From Marinospirillum celere (lineage in GTDB: Bacteria; Pseudomonadota; Gammaproteobacteria; Pseudomonadales; Halomonadaceae), in contig NZ_FOLH01000008.1 in the NCBI RefSeq assembly GCF_900112235.1, positions 1 through 58,354 on the forward strand: a DNA stretch of 58,354 bases. The letters run 5' to 3'. A program made the position numbers and the translations under genes. Below, in pieces: positions 13,301 to 19,786 of this stretch. The notes under the pieces were generated by a model, which was given only the letters and a program-made list of their open reading frames with translations, was not told the origin of the DNA and made no database searches. The stretch's first letter is position 1. The number at the start of each line of letters is the position of its first letter.

Positions 13301-16076
13301 CCAAGGTGAGGTTGGCACCCGATAAACTAACATCACCTGCGGTGGTTGAGCTGATAGTGCCATCGGTGGTGGTTGTAATATCACCTGTGGCTGAGAGGTT
13401 GAGGTTGCTAGTAGCTTGGAGAGCCTGATTGATATTGAGGTCTTGTTCAGAGCTAAGTGCAATTGCCCCGTTGGTGGCGGTAACGGCTTGATCAACGGTT
13501 AAGTTATTCGCGCCTGTCACTGTAACTTCAATGGCCTCGGCATTAATACCATTGACGGGGTCATCTGCTGCATCGGCTCCACTACCAATACTGAGATTGC
13601 TTCCACTATGCACAACATCAAAGGTGCTGCCAGCAGAGCCGGCAAGGGTGGCTTCATCTGAGCCAGTGTTAGTGATCCAGGCAGAGTTGCCAGCAAGAGC
13701 AGTTAAGCTATTGGTGTTGGTAGTGATGCGAGTAGTAGAGTCCTCCCCGATATTGCCACCAGCCTCGAGAAGAATTGAGTTTCCAGTGATGGCTCCACTG
13801 ATTGTAAAGTTGCCAGCGGCAAGAAGTTTAATGGCTTCTGCAGCCACCTCGCCGGAACCGGTGATATGTCCACCGTTGGCATTTGAAGTGGTTTCCAGGA
13901 TCAAAGCCGAGCCTTCAACATCAAGATCATTTCCACCAATATCAATGGAATCACTGGCTAGTAGGTGGTAGGTGTTGGCATTTGCAGTAGAAGGCTTAAA
14001 ATCGTTGTTATTAACTGTGATGTCTTGCGCGGTAAGGGTGTCACCAGCACCTGTTCCATCTGCACCCGCAGTTATTGCTCGGCCTAAAGTGAGGGTGCCG
14101 TTGGTATTAAACCGATGAAGCTGGTCGGAGCGGATATGTCCTTGGTTGTTATTTCTAAAGTTAAGAGTTCGGTCATTTGTAGAATGAGCAGCGAAGATAT
14201 CCCCGTCACCTGCATTAATATCACCTTCTGTACGCAGCTGATCACCAAAAATCAGAGTTATGTTTGCACCGGTGGCAGTGCCGCCATTAGTTGTTAAGCT
14301 ACCATTGCTTGTGATGGTTATATCACCATCGCCACTGCCGCCACCAGTTGTGGAGTGTGGCGAGTCTGCTTCCAGGTGGATGTGCCCGCCTTGAGTCACA
14401 ATGGAGGCATTTATAGTAATGTCGTTTCCAGCCTGGAAGGTTAACCCGACATTTTCGTTTTCCATGCTGATGGCGGCATTAACATCGATGTCATTAGTTG
14501 CCTGGAGGATGACGTCAGCAGTTTGTTTGTTGATTGTTGCATTGGAGATTGTGTAATCGACAGCCCCATCATCATCTTCTGCAAACAAAACTTCTGGATC
14601 AGGTGATAGCTGGTCATCCTGGTCGCTATCTCCATCGCTTGCATCTACTATGGTGATATTCTCCGGATCCAACAACAGCGTCCCGGTTTTTCCTTTTGGG
14701 GCTCTTAAGTCAGCCATGCCTGAATAGGACAGGTTCTTTTTCCCGGAAACTTCAGCAAAACCGCCATCACCGCCCTTTTCTCCACCACGGGCTGAGAGAC
14801 TGCCGGAGAAACGAGTCCAGTCGTCGGCCCAGGTGATAATGCGTCCGCCATCGCCGTTATCAGTCGCATCGGCCTTGAGGTGAACGCCACTGGTGACGAC
14901 GACACGCTGGGCATTGGGGATGTCAGGGTTTTTACCTTGCAGGTCACCACCAACCAGAATTTCACCGCCGTCGCTGGCTCCACTGACATTCACTTGAGTG
15001 TTGCCGGAAAGGCCAATATTCTCGCCAAACAGATGAATTTGGCCACCCTGCTGGTTTTGTGAAGTAGCATCAAGATGACTGTCGCCGCTGACCAGAAGGG
15101 TAGAGTCTTGGGCGTTTAGGGTAATCTGGCCGCCATCGCTGTGTGCATCCTGGGCGGAAGCATCCAATTGCCCGGTGTTAACCACCGAACTGTCACTGCC
15201 GCCACTGCCCACCAGGCGAATACTGCCGCCATTATTTTCAATGCGGCCTGCTTTAACGATGCCTTCGTTATTGACGACCTGAGAGAAGATATCCTGAGCA
15301 ATTCGGCCATCCATAACGATATGGCCGCCATTGGCTTCCAGAGTACCGGTGTTTTTGATCGCAGCATCCAGGCCTTCAATATTCTCCAGCAGAGCTTTAT
15401 CTACGGCAAAGCGCATCAGGCCGTCGCCATCAAAATCCACGGTGATGCGCTCGCCTACAGCCAGATGGATACGGCCAGCCTGGGCATAGATTTGCCCTGA
15501 GTTCTCAACACTGCTGCCCAAGAGGGTCACACTGCCGCCAGTCGCTGCATTAATAGTGCCCTGGTTGATTACACGGCCACTTTTATCCTGCTCCCGTTGG
15601 AACTGCAGGTAGCCATCCATGAAGTCATCCACAGACAGGCTGTGGCCGGAAGCTATCAGAGAACCGACATTCAGAGTGGCTGTATCAGTAAAGTGGAGAC
15701 CATTGGGATTAACCAGAACCACATTGCCATTGGCATTGATCTGCCCACGAATCACACTGGCATTGGCATCCAGGATTTGGTTGAGAACGAAAGAGCTTGA
15801 GGAAGGTTGATAAAAGTTGACGCTCTGTCCCTTTTTGACGTTGAAGCTGTCCCATTCAATTGCCAGTCGGTCAGAGTGCTGATGGATATTGGTCGTATTG
15901 GAATCAGGCTTACTAATGTTGCCTTCCCCGCCAACAACGTTTCCGCCACTAGGACCGGCAAGCGCAGAGGTTCCCCCCAGGGCCAGCAAAGCAGCGGCCA
16001 GGGCTGTGGGTGCGAGCTTGTGCAGCTCAGAAATGATAGGTGATGTCGAACCAGACTTGCGCGCTTTCTTCGTCAT
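1..16076 (-). CDS. Giant TpsA-type haemagglutinin/adhesin exoprotein (C-terminus beyond left edge)
   Basis: A single minus-strand frame of 5,358 codons that is still open at the left edge; I checked the frame at several points (about 15700, 14650, 4090, 1038 and 3) rather than at every codon. Residues 1-40 form an extended signal peptide: a basic start (MTKKARK), a hydrophobic Ala/Leu stretch, and ALA before the predicted cleavage. Residues from 41 are a TPS/haemagglutination-activity domain (GGNVVGGEGNI at its start, NPNG at 123-126). A conserved GTLLLDPENITI motif lies near 465-475. The rest is Gly/Thr/Asn-rich beta-helix sequence with long repeat arrays. The chosen ATG (16074-16076) lies inside the end of the transporter gene; an in-frame ATG 15 bases upstream (16089-16091) is an alternative. 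Family knowledge: such proteins are exported by the Sec pathway and then through their partner TpsB, to act as surface or released adhesins. The specific ligand cannot be read from the sequence. Confidence 0.95.
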   Translation of the reverse strand, partial: MTKKARKSGSTSPIISELHKLAPTALAAALLALGGTSALAGPSGGNVVGGEGNISKPDSNTTNIHQHSDRLAIEWDSFNVKKGQSVNFYQPSSSSFVLNQILDANASVIRGQINANGNVVLVNPNGLHFTDTATLNVGSLIASGHSLSVDDFMDGYLQFQREQDKSGRVINQGTINAATGGSVTLLGSSVENSGQIYAQAGRIHLAVGERITVDFDGDGLMRFAVDKALLENIEGLDAAIKNTGTLEANGGHIVMDGRIAQDIFSQVVNNEGIVKAGRIENNGGSIRLVGSGGSDSSVVNTGQLDASAQDAHSDGGQITLNAQDSTLLVSGDSHLDATSQNQQGGQIHLFGENIGLSGNTQVNVSGASDGGEILVGGDLQGKNPDIPNAQRVVVTSGVHLKADATDNGDGGRIITWADDWTRFSGSLSARGGEKGGDGGFAEVSGKKNLSYSGMADLRAPKGKTGTLLLDPENITIVDASDGDSDQDDQLSPDPEVLFAEDDDGAVDYTISNATINKQTADVILQATNDIDVNAAISMENENVGLTFQAGNDITINASIVTQGGHIHLEADSPHSTTGGGSGDGDITITSNGSLTTNGGTATGANITLIFGDQLRTEGDINAGDGDIFAAHSTNDRTLNFRNNNQGHIRSDQLHRFNTNGTLTLGRAITAGADGTGAGDTLTAQDITVNNNDFKPSTANANTYHLLASDSIDIGGNDLDVEGSALILETTSNANGGHITGSGEVAAEAIKLLAAGNFTISGAITGNSILLEAGGNIGEDSTTRITTNTNSLTALAGNSAWITNTGSDEATLAGSAGSTFDVVHSGSNLSIGSGADAADDPVNGINAEAIEVTVTGANNLTVDQAVTATNGAIALSSEQDLNINQALQATSNLNLSATGDITTTTDGTISSTTAGDVSLSGANLTLASNLSTTDGDISLTATNALALNDGAITAVDASGDESRIELNAATITQDVAHDGLIADQLKVTSTTAGDITLDNSNNNVGVLAADITDGDLTFTNSAGLELGSVGATSGIKADAFELILDSGDLSITQMVTVDSLIWSISGGVTLSNELTAATSTEENINITAGGSFITDNSSSIITSNGGDISLTASSFDLQLGEINADTGGLKLEAISDTNASSAITQDGGHGGITASSLLIILAGNGTNRSVNLGNSNNTIGRLAGKAEDDGSIGEFRLTSNTSLTIDELDSVQGITTFGDIFLETTGSADLIIDHQLESTDGSLQATTADGSIKLAANISTATTQIYSGAVTLEENTTFTADDGGTLALITFEETINSSAGDGRTLTLVGNAQFDEAVGGATDGELGSLSVTGTTSLAGNITTSGIQNYTGAVILTDDAILATTDNNITFGSTIDGTQALTLDAGTGTVSFATGVGGDDALDSLNITAGTINLPASIETTGTQTYNGAVILEQNTTLTAEDGGTLALITFAGTVNSSATDARTLTLNANAQFDEAVGGDADGELGSLSVTGTTSLAGNITTSGIQNYTGAVTLTDDAILTNSASDIDFGSTIDGAQAITLDAGTATVTLGGDVGSATALTSLNITADTINLPASIETTGTQTYSGAVTLEQNTTLTANDGGTLGLITFAGTVNSSTNDGHTLALVGNAQFDETVGAATDGELGSLSVSGTTSLAGNITTSGIQNYTGAVTLTDDAILTTSASDIDFGSTIDGAQALTLDGGTAAITLNGDVGEDTALTSLNITADTINLPASIETTGTQTYSGAVILEQDTTLTAEDGGTLGLITFVETVNSSATNERTLTLNANAQFNAAVGGETDGKLGSLSVTGATSLAANITTLGTQNYTGSVTLEDDATLATTNNNIDFGSTIDGAHELTLDAGTGTVSFAAGVGGDDALDSLNITASSIKLPANITTTGAQTYSGAVTLEQNTTLTAEDGGTLGLITFAETVNSSADDEHTLTLNANAQFDAAVGGATDGELGSLSVSGTTSLASNITTTNAQQYTGAVTLAGDSTLTTANSNIAFDSTLDGSHNLVLTAGTGTATFGDVAGGTNELNSLDVTASTINLGGNITTSGTQNYTGAVNLNANATLTTSASDIDFSSTINGAHSLTLVAGTGAVTFEDVVGNNDALDSLNITADTISLGGSVTTTGIQTYKGTVTLEQNTTLTADDGGTLALITFEDTVNSSASDGRTLTLIGNAQFDEAVGGATDGELGSLSVTGTTSLAGSITTLGTQNYTGAVTLEDDATLATTNNNIDFGSTIDGTQALTLDAGTATVTWGGDIGSATALTSLNITADTINLPASITTTGAQTYSGAVTLEQDTVLTANDGGTLALITFEETVNSSATDGHTLILNANAQFDEAVGGSADGELGSLSVTGTTSLAGSITTLGTQNYTGAVTLTDDTHFTAADSNISFGSTIDGDHALILDAGTAAITLNDDVGEDAELTSLNVTASTINLGGKVTTTGTQTYSGSVVLEQDITLTAENGGTLALITFEEAVNSSAGDGHTLTLVGNAQFDEAVGGATDGELGSLSVSGATSLAANITTTGTQNYTGEVTLAGGNSVQELTGATVTFASNVLATTDTQEGLLITGDAEFGGDIGTSGVRLQSLAVTGTTTLGGGVFTDSTQQYTGALTLTDDTHLTAVDSNISFGSTIDGDHALTLDTGTAAVTLGGALGEDTELTSLNVTAGTINLGGKVTTTGAQTYSGAVTLEQDTTLTADDSGTLQLITFEGAVNSSAGDGRTLTLNANAQFDGVLGGGTDGELGSLNVSGTTSLAGSITTLGTQNYTGALTLEGNATLATTDSNIDFGSTLDGTHNLILATGDGVIIFEDAVGGTDELSSLDVTASTINLGGNMTTTNAQNYTGAVNLDADITLATSNSNIGFSSTIDGTQALTLDAGTATVTLGDDVGSATALTSLNVAADIINVDGNITTTGTQIYSGAVILEQDTTLTANDGGTLALITFAETVNSSTNDRHTLALAGNAQFDEAVGGATDGELGSLSVSGATSLVANITTTGTQNYTGAVTLADDAALSTTDSNITFGSTIDGTHDLTLNTGTGTVTFEGVVGGDNELSSLDITANTINLGGNITTSGTQNYTGAVNLNADATLTATDSDIDFNSTINGAQNLTLVAGTGAITFEDVVGGDDALDSLNIMASSISLPANIETTGTQTYDGAVILEQDTTLTAEDGGTLGLITFAKTVNSNATDGHTLALVGNAQFNAAVGGEADGELGSLSVSGTTSLTGNITTTGIQGYSGDVTLAGGNTIQELTGSTIIFDSNVLATTNTEEGLLITGNAEFGSDVGASGIQLQSLAVTGTTSLAGNVFTDGAQQYTGAVTLTGGNRTHEIAGSSVTFESNVLATTNAEEGLLITGNAEFGGDTGTLGIQLQSLAVTGTTSLAGDVFTDGTQQYTGAVTLTGDAQLTAANSNISFGATIDGAQVLTLDAGTAAVTLDGALGGDTELANLDVTANTINLGGHITTAGTQNYTGAVNLNADTTLTTTDSDIDFSSTINGTHSLTLVAGTGAVTFESVIGSDDALTSLEVIASTINLGGHITTAGTQNYTGAVNLNTDATLTTTNSDIEFSATIDGDQSLTLDVGTATTSLSGALGSNTELNSLNITANTINLGDNITTAGTQNYTGAISLNTDIALITTNSAIEFSSTIDGNHALTLNTGTATVALGDDVGSAAALTNLNITADTINLPASIETTDTQTYSGAVILEQDTTLTADDGDTLQLITFEDTVNSSAGDGRTLTLNANAQFDAAVGGSANGELGSLSVAGTTSLAGNITTSGIQNYTGAVTLADDAALSTTDSNITFGSTINGTHDLTLNAGTETASFAGVVGGTDELNSLDITASTINLGGNITTSGTQNYTGAVNLNADATLTTSANDIEFNSTIDGDQSLVLNAGTARVTLGGALGGNTQLTNLDIAADTISLGGNITTAGAQNYSGAINLDTDITLVTTNSAIEFNTTIDGNQAFTLDAGTGAVTLGGILGGDAELASLDITAGTINLGGNITTGGAQNYTGAVNLNTDATLATTNSNITFASTLDGAHFLTIDAGNADLSFLGAVGDTTPLTGLAITAGTIEVADKLQTTGSQTYSGNFTLTENTQITTDNEDISFSSGILGQDYSLEIIAGTGDISLEKAENLADLTLTSAHNISLSDEIQINSGGTFEITSASGLTQLAADTEIYADHILISSAVLEFGNQVSLDTSGLDNGSVKLFTDKFTALGELDVIAGDTTGIASLAAQDTSATILVCLTGDCSTAGISGDIALYTLTSDIQVTASQVHIGSQETGEEHQGDIVLRNLQVPFDLEVTTLGTDKNITLEGGYDSTSGSGSDSGSLRLIAGNGSILLNGDIATHSNLVFEDAVVLQQDINLTSSQGNIHFQSTIDAANADTQSLNLEASNGNLTLDAAVGGTTRLNNLTIAEAVDTQLNNTSLAGSLNQDAGSGTTTLSGALQASNISLEVNSLILDGINLDTSDANGNISLFIDELLTIGVGTVIDAGTGTVSLATSTETNSLEICSGTACEALGTYDTQYDLADLSINAGDITFGREAHTGNITLQGIAFDYEMKVQNTGQIFVEGALDGTIDGAGSLILDAGTEGSILLKGNIETSGIQEYLSEVQLNGDLALTTDKSNIRFTNLLTSTNGNQYDLEISTGLNTDSDPSWTVFFEGQISEINNLIITQADNINLGGQVNLSGQFDIEQASGTLEFQSGLSLVATSLEFNSQRIEFAAGDSIQLTTLDNGNVELITDDLSISGNLDINAGSGTITLAPQNVGTDLLVCSGISCAGVNAGAGEALYDIGNEFTFNEDATFQVGQANHEGNITLYAFTPSYEFSLSNTAGGSITLEGAFTSDHDLTLSSGSGGIYINDEINLAAGGSLTAIADSGNASIYLGADITTNSAQQSYTGALVLEADRRLTASSVSFSDGISGQNHELVIDGNWLFTGTTTDLASLEVTGETTLNDSITTSGNQNYAQEVTLSGVSSFTSTSGSITMSNGLDADNQDLTIDGDWIFQGSAINLNSLTVTGNAEIGSSVTSTQDQTYQGTLALLDNTTLESNSGSINFQGNLQGNNHNLTIQGLLDLTANLAGVDLFQVSGAATLEGNRTLEASALTFAASVTGDDNDLSIAGDTTFNGAVSQLGALVIDGTLDLQASLDAASLSVSNSANLAGDVTTTGTQTYSGAVTLEGNRTLEASALTFAATLTGDDTGDLTLTGNWNQQGQVTDIRNLSVTGTSTLTANVTTTGNQNYQNQIILDASNLTLEANQITLSDGIDGQNHGLVIDGNWLFTGTTTDLASLEVTGETTLNDSITTSGNQSYGQEVTLSGVSSFTSTSGSITMSNGLDADNQDLTIDGDWIFQGSAINLNSLTVT
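3838..12285 (-). repeat. Tandem array of about 36 beta-helix modules in the TpsA gene
   Basis: Each module begins (gene sense) near a TQNYTG motif, seen on the plus strand as variants of GTGTAATTCTGAGT. Landmarks recur at spacings of about 228, 246 or 234 bases, all multiples of three. Class A (76 codons, about 21 copies) has the flavour of FNSTIDG and LNLGGNIT. Class B (82 codons, about 12 copies) carries TTLTADDGGTL and QFDEAVGG and GELGSLSV. Class C (78 codons, 3 copies starting near 5908, 6142 and 8253) carries TFESNVLATTN-like sequence. From 12285 down to about 8490 classes B and A mostly alternate; towards 3838 class A predominates in runs of up to four. Boundaries are by eye, within about 5 bases. 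Confidence 0.9.
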
Positions 16077-17865
16077 CGTTATCACTTTCATCAATTACCG
16101 GAACAGCGATTTGCAGCCGGGAGCTGAGTTGATTCGGCAGATTTAACCGAGTACCCATGCCCAGGCTGCTCAACTGATACAGCCCTTGGGGTTCATTGGG
16201 AAAGGGGTCATTCTTTTCACCATAGGCGTGGTCATAAAAAATGGAAAACTGCAGCAGGTCGCGCCAACGCCACTCATCATAGGCTTGGCGGTCGCCAATG
16301 AAAGGGGCCTGCAGAATATATTCTAAAGATAGCAGAGCGCCGGAATCATACATGGTCCAAGAAGAAGGAAAACCACGTAAATGATCGGCACCACCAACTG
16401 CGTACTGCTCCATAGGAACAAGAAGGTCAGGTGAGTATTGCAACTCAGTACGTAGCAGTAGGGATGAGTTGCTGGTCAGGTTTTGTAGCCGGGAATAAAA
16501 AGCCAGCAGCTTGGTGAACTGGCCCTCTGCAAAAGGTAGACGCCCGCCTGATTGAGTCGCACCCCGGCGACTGGGTCTTTCGCCTTGAGGTAGGTCATAG
16601 CTACTGTCACTGGTACCCATGGAACCCAGAAAGTCATTCAGGCCCTGAGATAGCTCCAGGCCGGCATAGTTGAGGCCACTCAAGCGTGTATCAACAGAAT
16701 CGTAATTTAAGCTGATTTTAAAATAAGTCAGCCGGTCTTCGTTAGTGCTGTCTCCATTACGCTCGGTAATGGCTTCACGAAAATTAATGCCTATACGGGT
16801 TGAAAAGTTTCTTTCTCGGCTGCGTAACCAGATGCGGTCAGTGTAAAGGCTGGCACTGGTTGAATTACCGGAAATATCCAAATTGGCAAACTCGCCACCC
16901 ACATCAAATTGGTTGTAGCTAAGATTGGCACCAGCCTGCCACTGACGATTGAGAATCACATGGTAATCCAGTGAACCGAACTGGCTATTCATCGGCTCAA
17001 AGCTTTGCTGGGCGGTGACGGTTAAGCGGTCAGCATTGCCGGTAACGTTATTCCAGCGCAGGGTTCCACGTGTTCGATACTCGCCTGTAGTATCACTGCC
17101 GTGATTGTCTGCCCTTAAGTCAAAGTTGAAGCGATCCTCATTGGGCACACGAATTAGCAAGTCAGCTTCACCCACTCTTTGTCCGGGTTGAAACATCCCA
17201 AAAGCGGCTAGGCCTGGAAAATCGGTCAAAATCAACAAGCCTGATTCTGCTTCAGCTTGACTGACTGGCTGGCCTTTCAGGTCACCAAAGGCACGCGCCA
17301 AGGTTGCAGTGGAATAAAGCTCGTTGCCTTCTCCAAGCACTCTGCCCAGCTTACCCTCGATCACTTGAATGGTGACCAGGCCTTCATCAACGGTTTGGAC
17401 AGGAATGACTGCCTTGGCCAGAATCAGTCCGCGGCTTCTATAATAGTTGGTTACCTTATCGGCAACTCTTTCCAGTTGGCCAATGGTGAAACCATCCGGT
17501 CTGTCAGCACGAGCCTCTTCAAGCAGGGTTTCCAGTTCATCAAGAGAGATGTTGTGCTCTGGCAAGTCCCGCGCATCTTCCAGGCGGAAGCGTTTAACCT
17601 CAACACGCTCGCCAGCTTCTTCAGCAAAAGGGCGTTCAACCAACGGTGGTATTTCAAGAACTGAGGCCGGAGGTTGAGGGGGCAGCCTGGGCGCTTGAAT
17701 GTCAGGGCGCACAATACCTGGAGCGAATTGAGGATCTGCTGTTTCAGCCAAAGCAGCGGGTAAAAAAATAACCAGACAACCCGGTAGCCAGATAACAATC
17801 AGCCAATGCCGAACCACAAAAGTGGCAGCAAGCAATGAATAGCTTTGGTGGCTTGGCAGACTCAT
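16027..17865 (-). CDS. TpsB two-partner secretion transporter (ShlB/FhaC family)
   Basis: Outer-membrane beta-barrel that would secrete the adjacent giant exoprotein. The 612-residue length fits the family. Residues 1-40 are a signal peptide with a hydrophobic core ending AALA. A periplasmic POTRA-type region follows (about 60-210, with YYRSRGLILAKAVIP and VTIQVIEGKLG), and the remainder is a ShlB-type barrel. HLRGF in the second half matches the conserved loop-6 (V)RGY/F motif of Omp85/TpsB barrels, and the protein ends in Phe (ITYHF), typical of outer-membrane proteins. The 3' end overlaps the start of the TpsA frame by about 50 bases, which suggests translational coupling. No strong ribosome binding site is visible before the ATG. 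It is first in a two-gene operon. Confidence 0.95.
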   Translation of the reverse strand: MSLPSHQSYSLLAATFVVRHWLIVIWLPGCLVIFLPAALAETADPQFAPGIVRPDIQAPRLPPQPPASVLEIPPLVERPFAEEAGERVEVKRFRLEDARDLPEHNISLDELETLLEEARADRPDGFTIGQLERVADKVTNYYRSRGLILAKAVIPVQTVDEGLVTIQVIEGKLGRVLGEGNELYSTATLARAFGDLKGQPVSQAEAESGLLILTDFPGLAAFGMFQPGQRVGEADLLIRVPNEDRFNFDLRADNHGSDTTGEYRTRGTLRWNNVTGNADRLTVTAQQSFEPMNSQFGSLDYHVILNRQWQAGANLSYNQFDVGGEFANLDISGNSTSASLYTDRIWLRSRERNFSTRIGINFREAITERNGDSTNEDRLTYFKISLNYDSVDTRLSGLNYAGLELSQGLNDFLGSMGTSDSSYDLPQGERPSRRGATQSGGRLPFAEGQFTKLLAFYSRLQNLTSNSSLLLRTELQYSPDLLVPMEQYAVGGADHLRGFPSSWTMYDSGALLSLEYILQAPFIGDRQAYDEWRWRDLLQFSIFYDHAYGEKNDPFPNEPQGLYQLSSLGMGTRLNLPNQLSSRLQIAVPVIDESDNDDEESAQVWFDITYHF

Positions 17866-17887
17866 CCCAGTTGACTCGGAGCGGCAA

Positions 17888-17944
17888 GGCTAACCTCTTG
17901 TTTTTATTGGCATCTGTTAGCCGAATGTTAAGAGGTTTAAACCT
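17888..17944 (-). other. Leader region with mutually exclusive stems upstream of tpsB
   Basis: GGCTAAC (17888-17894) can pair with GTTAGCC (17916-17922). AACCTCTT (17892-17899) can instead pair with AAGAGGTT (17930-17937). The perfect palindrome AGGTTTAAACCT (17933-17944) can also self-pair. The segments overlap, so only some can form together. This would be 5' leader RNA if transcription begins at the candidate promoter near 17970. A role in regulation is inference. Confidence 0.4.
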
Positions 17945-17969
17945 TTGTTAATTTGTCTTTTTATGTTAG

Positions 17970-17998
17970 CACCCGCCTTTACAGCCAAGCAAGACAAA
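17970..17998 (-). promoter_or_regulatory. Candidate sigma-70 promoter of the tpsBA operon
   Basis: Read on the minus strand: TTGGCT (17993-17998), a 17-base spacer, then CATAAA (17970-17975). The match is moderate and rests on position and spacing only. It would give a leader of roughly 100 bases before the transporter ATG. Confidence 0.35.
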
Positions 17999-18116
17999 AC
18001 TGTTGGTAAACATGAGGGTTCAGAACTTGGTCACAGTTTCCTTTCAAATTATGTGTTTTTTATTAGATAACAGAAAGGAATCTTGGCTTTAGGGGGCATG
18101 AACACTGTGTTTTAGC

Positions 18117-18145
18117 TTATTTTAAATTTAAATAATTTAAAATAA
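18117..18145. repeat. AT-only inverted repeat upstream of the tps operon
   Basis: TTATTTTAAAT (18117-18127) is the exact reverse complement of ATTTAAAATAA (18135-18145), with a 7-base AT spacer. It lies in the AT-rich 395-base gap (17866-18260) between tpsB and putP. It could be a regulator or nucleoid-protein site; I see no T-run or GC stem that would make it a terminator. Confidence 0.5.
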
Positions 18146-18222
18146 ATAGCATGTATATGGTAGTTGGCTTGTATTTCTTTTAAGGGTCTTTTAAAGCTTT
18201 TTTGGTTTTTGTTTAAGTAATT

Positions 18223-18242
18223 TCCGGCCTTCCCTGGCCGGA
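18223..18242 (-). terminator. GC stem-loop after putP, weak terminator candidate
   Basis: TCCGGCC (18223-18229), loop TTCCCT, GGCCGGA (18236-18242), about 18 bases beyond the putP stop codon. No U-run follows on the minus strand, so it may be a transcript-end stabiliser rather than an intrinsic terminator. Confidence 0.4.
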
Positions 18243-18260
18243 CTTGATTGTTACAAAACG

Positions 18261-19745
18261 TTAGCCGCGTACTTCTTCCTGAACGGCATCAAACTCATCA
18301 AGAATTTCCTGTTCTGGCTCAGGGCTGACCAGGCTCAAGACGATCATTGCAATGCCCGCCAAAATGAAGCCAGGAACAATTTCGTAGAGATCGAAGATGC
18401 CACCGGTTAGGTTGGCCCAAACAACAACCGTTACGTCACCAATGACAATACCTGCCATGGCGCCTAGAGCGGTTGACCGTCTCCAGAATAAGGAAAGCAA
18501 CAGTACGGGGCCGAAGGTGGCACCAAAGCCAGCCCAGGCATAGGACACTAAGTCCAGTACAGTGCTGTCTTCATTGAAAGCCAGTAGCATAGCGGCCAGA
18601 GCAATTACGATAACTGCAATGCGGCCGATACGTACTAGTTCTTCCTGGGTGGCATCCTTACGGAAAATGGACTTGTAAAAATCTTCGGTAAGCGCTGAAG
18701 AAGAGACCAGTAGCTGGGAGTCAGCCGTCGACATGACAGCAGCCAGAATCGCTGCTAGCAGAATACCGGCAATCACTGGGTGGAAGAGGGCATTGACCAT
18801 AACCATAAAGACAGTTTCGCCATCACCCAAGCCTTCACCAATATAAACAGTGCCGACCAAACCGATCAGCATGGCGCTGAAAAGGGTCAGTGCTGTCCAG
18901 GATACGGCAATACGACGAGCCGCAGGAATGTGGCCTGCCGATTTAATGGCTGCAAAACGGGCCAAAATATGTGGTTGGCCAAAGTAACCCAGGCCCCAGG
19001 CAACGGAGCTGACAATACCAATAAAGGTCAGGGCTGTACCTGTTTCATCACTGAACCAAGTCAGCAAATTAGGATTGAGGTCGCTAATACTGGAGAAGGT
19101 AGCATTGACCCCGCCCAATTCACCCATAGCCCACAGAGGGACAATAGCCAAAGCGGCAGCCATCATCAGACCCTGCAAAAGGTCGGTCCAGGAAACGGCA
19201 AGGAAGCCGCCAAACATGGTATAGGAAACCACTGCCAGGGTGCCTAGGAGTACGGCAAGCTGATAGTTGACGCCAAAAACAGTTTCAAAGAGTTTGCCGC
19301 CAGCAACCAGGCCTGAAGAAGTGTAAAAGAGGAAGAAAAGGAGAATAAAGAGTGCTGAAACCACCCTCAGCATATTGGTCTTGTCACGGAAGCGCTGCTC
19401 TAAAAACTCGGGCAGCGTCAGGGAGTCACTGGCTTTGAAGCTATATACACGCAGGCGTGGAGCCATAAACAGCCAGTTTAGCCAAGTGCCGACCAAAAGG
19501 CCGATCGCTATCCAACTGGCACTTAAGCCTGCTGCAAAAGCTGCGCCGGGAAGACCAAGTAACAACCAGCCGGACATATCGGATGCCCCGGCGGAAAGAG
19601 CCGAACTCCAGGGGCCTAAGCCACGGCCACCCAGAATATAGTCGGAAAGGTTTTGAGTGCGTTGGTAAGCGATCCAGCCGATACCTAAGATCACCGCGAT
19701 ATATGCGATGAAGGTCCAGCCGACCGCAGCATTGCTTTCAATCAT
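18261..19745 (-). CDS. putP: Sodium/proline symporter PutP
   Basis: Member of the sodium:solute symporter (SSS) family, importing L-proline with Na+. At 494 residues it has the usual length and the expected run of hydrophobic helices. The early motif SDYILGGRGLGPWSSALSAG and the following SDMSGWLLLGLPG are characteristic of PutP, and SADSQLLVSSSALTEDFY in the later half is also typical. AAAAGGTGAG lies just before the ATG and supplies the ribosome binding site. It follows putA by 41 bases on the same strand, so the two are probably one operon: uptake plus breakdown of proline. Proline is both nutrient and compatible solute in salty habitats. Confidence 0.95.
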   Translation of the reverse strand: MIESNAAVGWTFIAYIAVILGIGWIAYQRTQNLSDYILGGRGLGPWSSALSAGASDMSGWLLLGLPGAAFAAGLSASWIAIGLLVGTWLNWLFMAPRLRVYSFKASDSLTLPEFLEQRFRDKTNMLRVVSALFILLFFLFYTSSGLVAGGKLFETVFGVNYQLAVLLGTLAVVSYTMFGGFLAVSWTDLLQGLMMAAALAIVPLWAMGELGGVNATFSSISDLNPNLLTWFSDETGTALTFIGIVSSVAWGLGYFGQPHILARFAAIKSAGHIPAARRIAVSWTALTLFSAMLIGLVGTVYIGEGLGDGETVFMVMVNALFHPVIAGILLAAILAAVMSTADSQLLVSSSALTEDFYKSIFRKDATQEELVRIGRIAVIVIALAAMLLAFNEDSTVLDLVSYAWAGFGATFGPVLLLSLFWRRSTALGAMAGIVIGDVTVVVWANLTGGIFDLYEIVPGFILAGIAMIVLSLVSPEPEQEILDEFDAVQEEVRG

Positions 19746-19786
19746 AAGCTCACCTTTTATTGGCTTGTTGTTGTGTTGCTTAGTTA

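Noticed and set aside
13531-13971. A 146-codon plus-strand open frame in the adhesin region
   Set aside because: The minus frame through here continues the exoprotein without a break; the plus frame is low-complexity Ala/Ser/Val sequence typical of an antisense shadow.
18223-18242. Strong intrinsic terminator for putP
   Set aside because: The stem is good but no U-run follows in the direction of transcription, so I list it only as a weak candidate.
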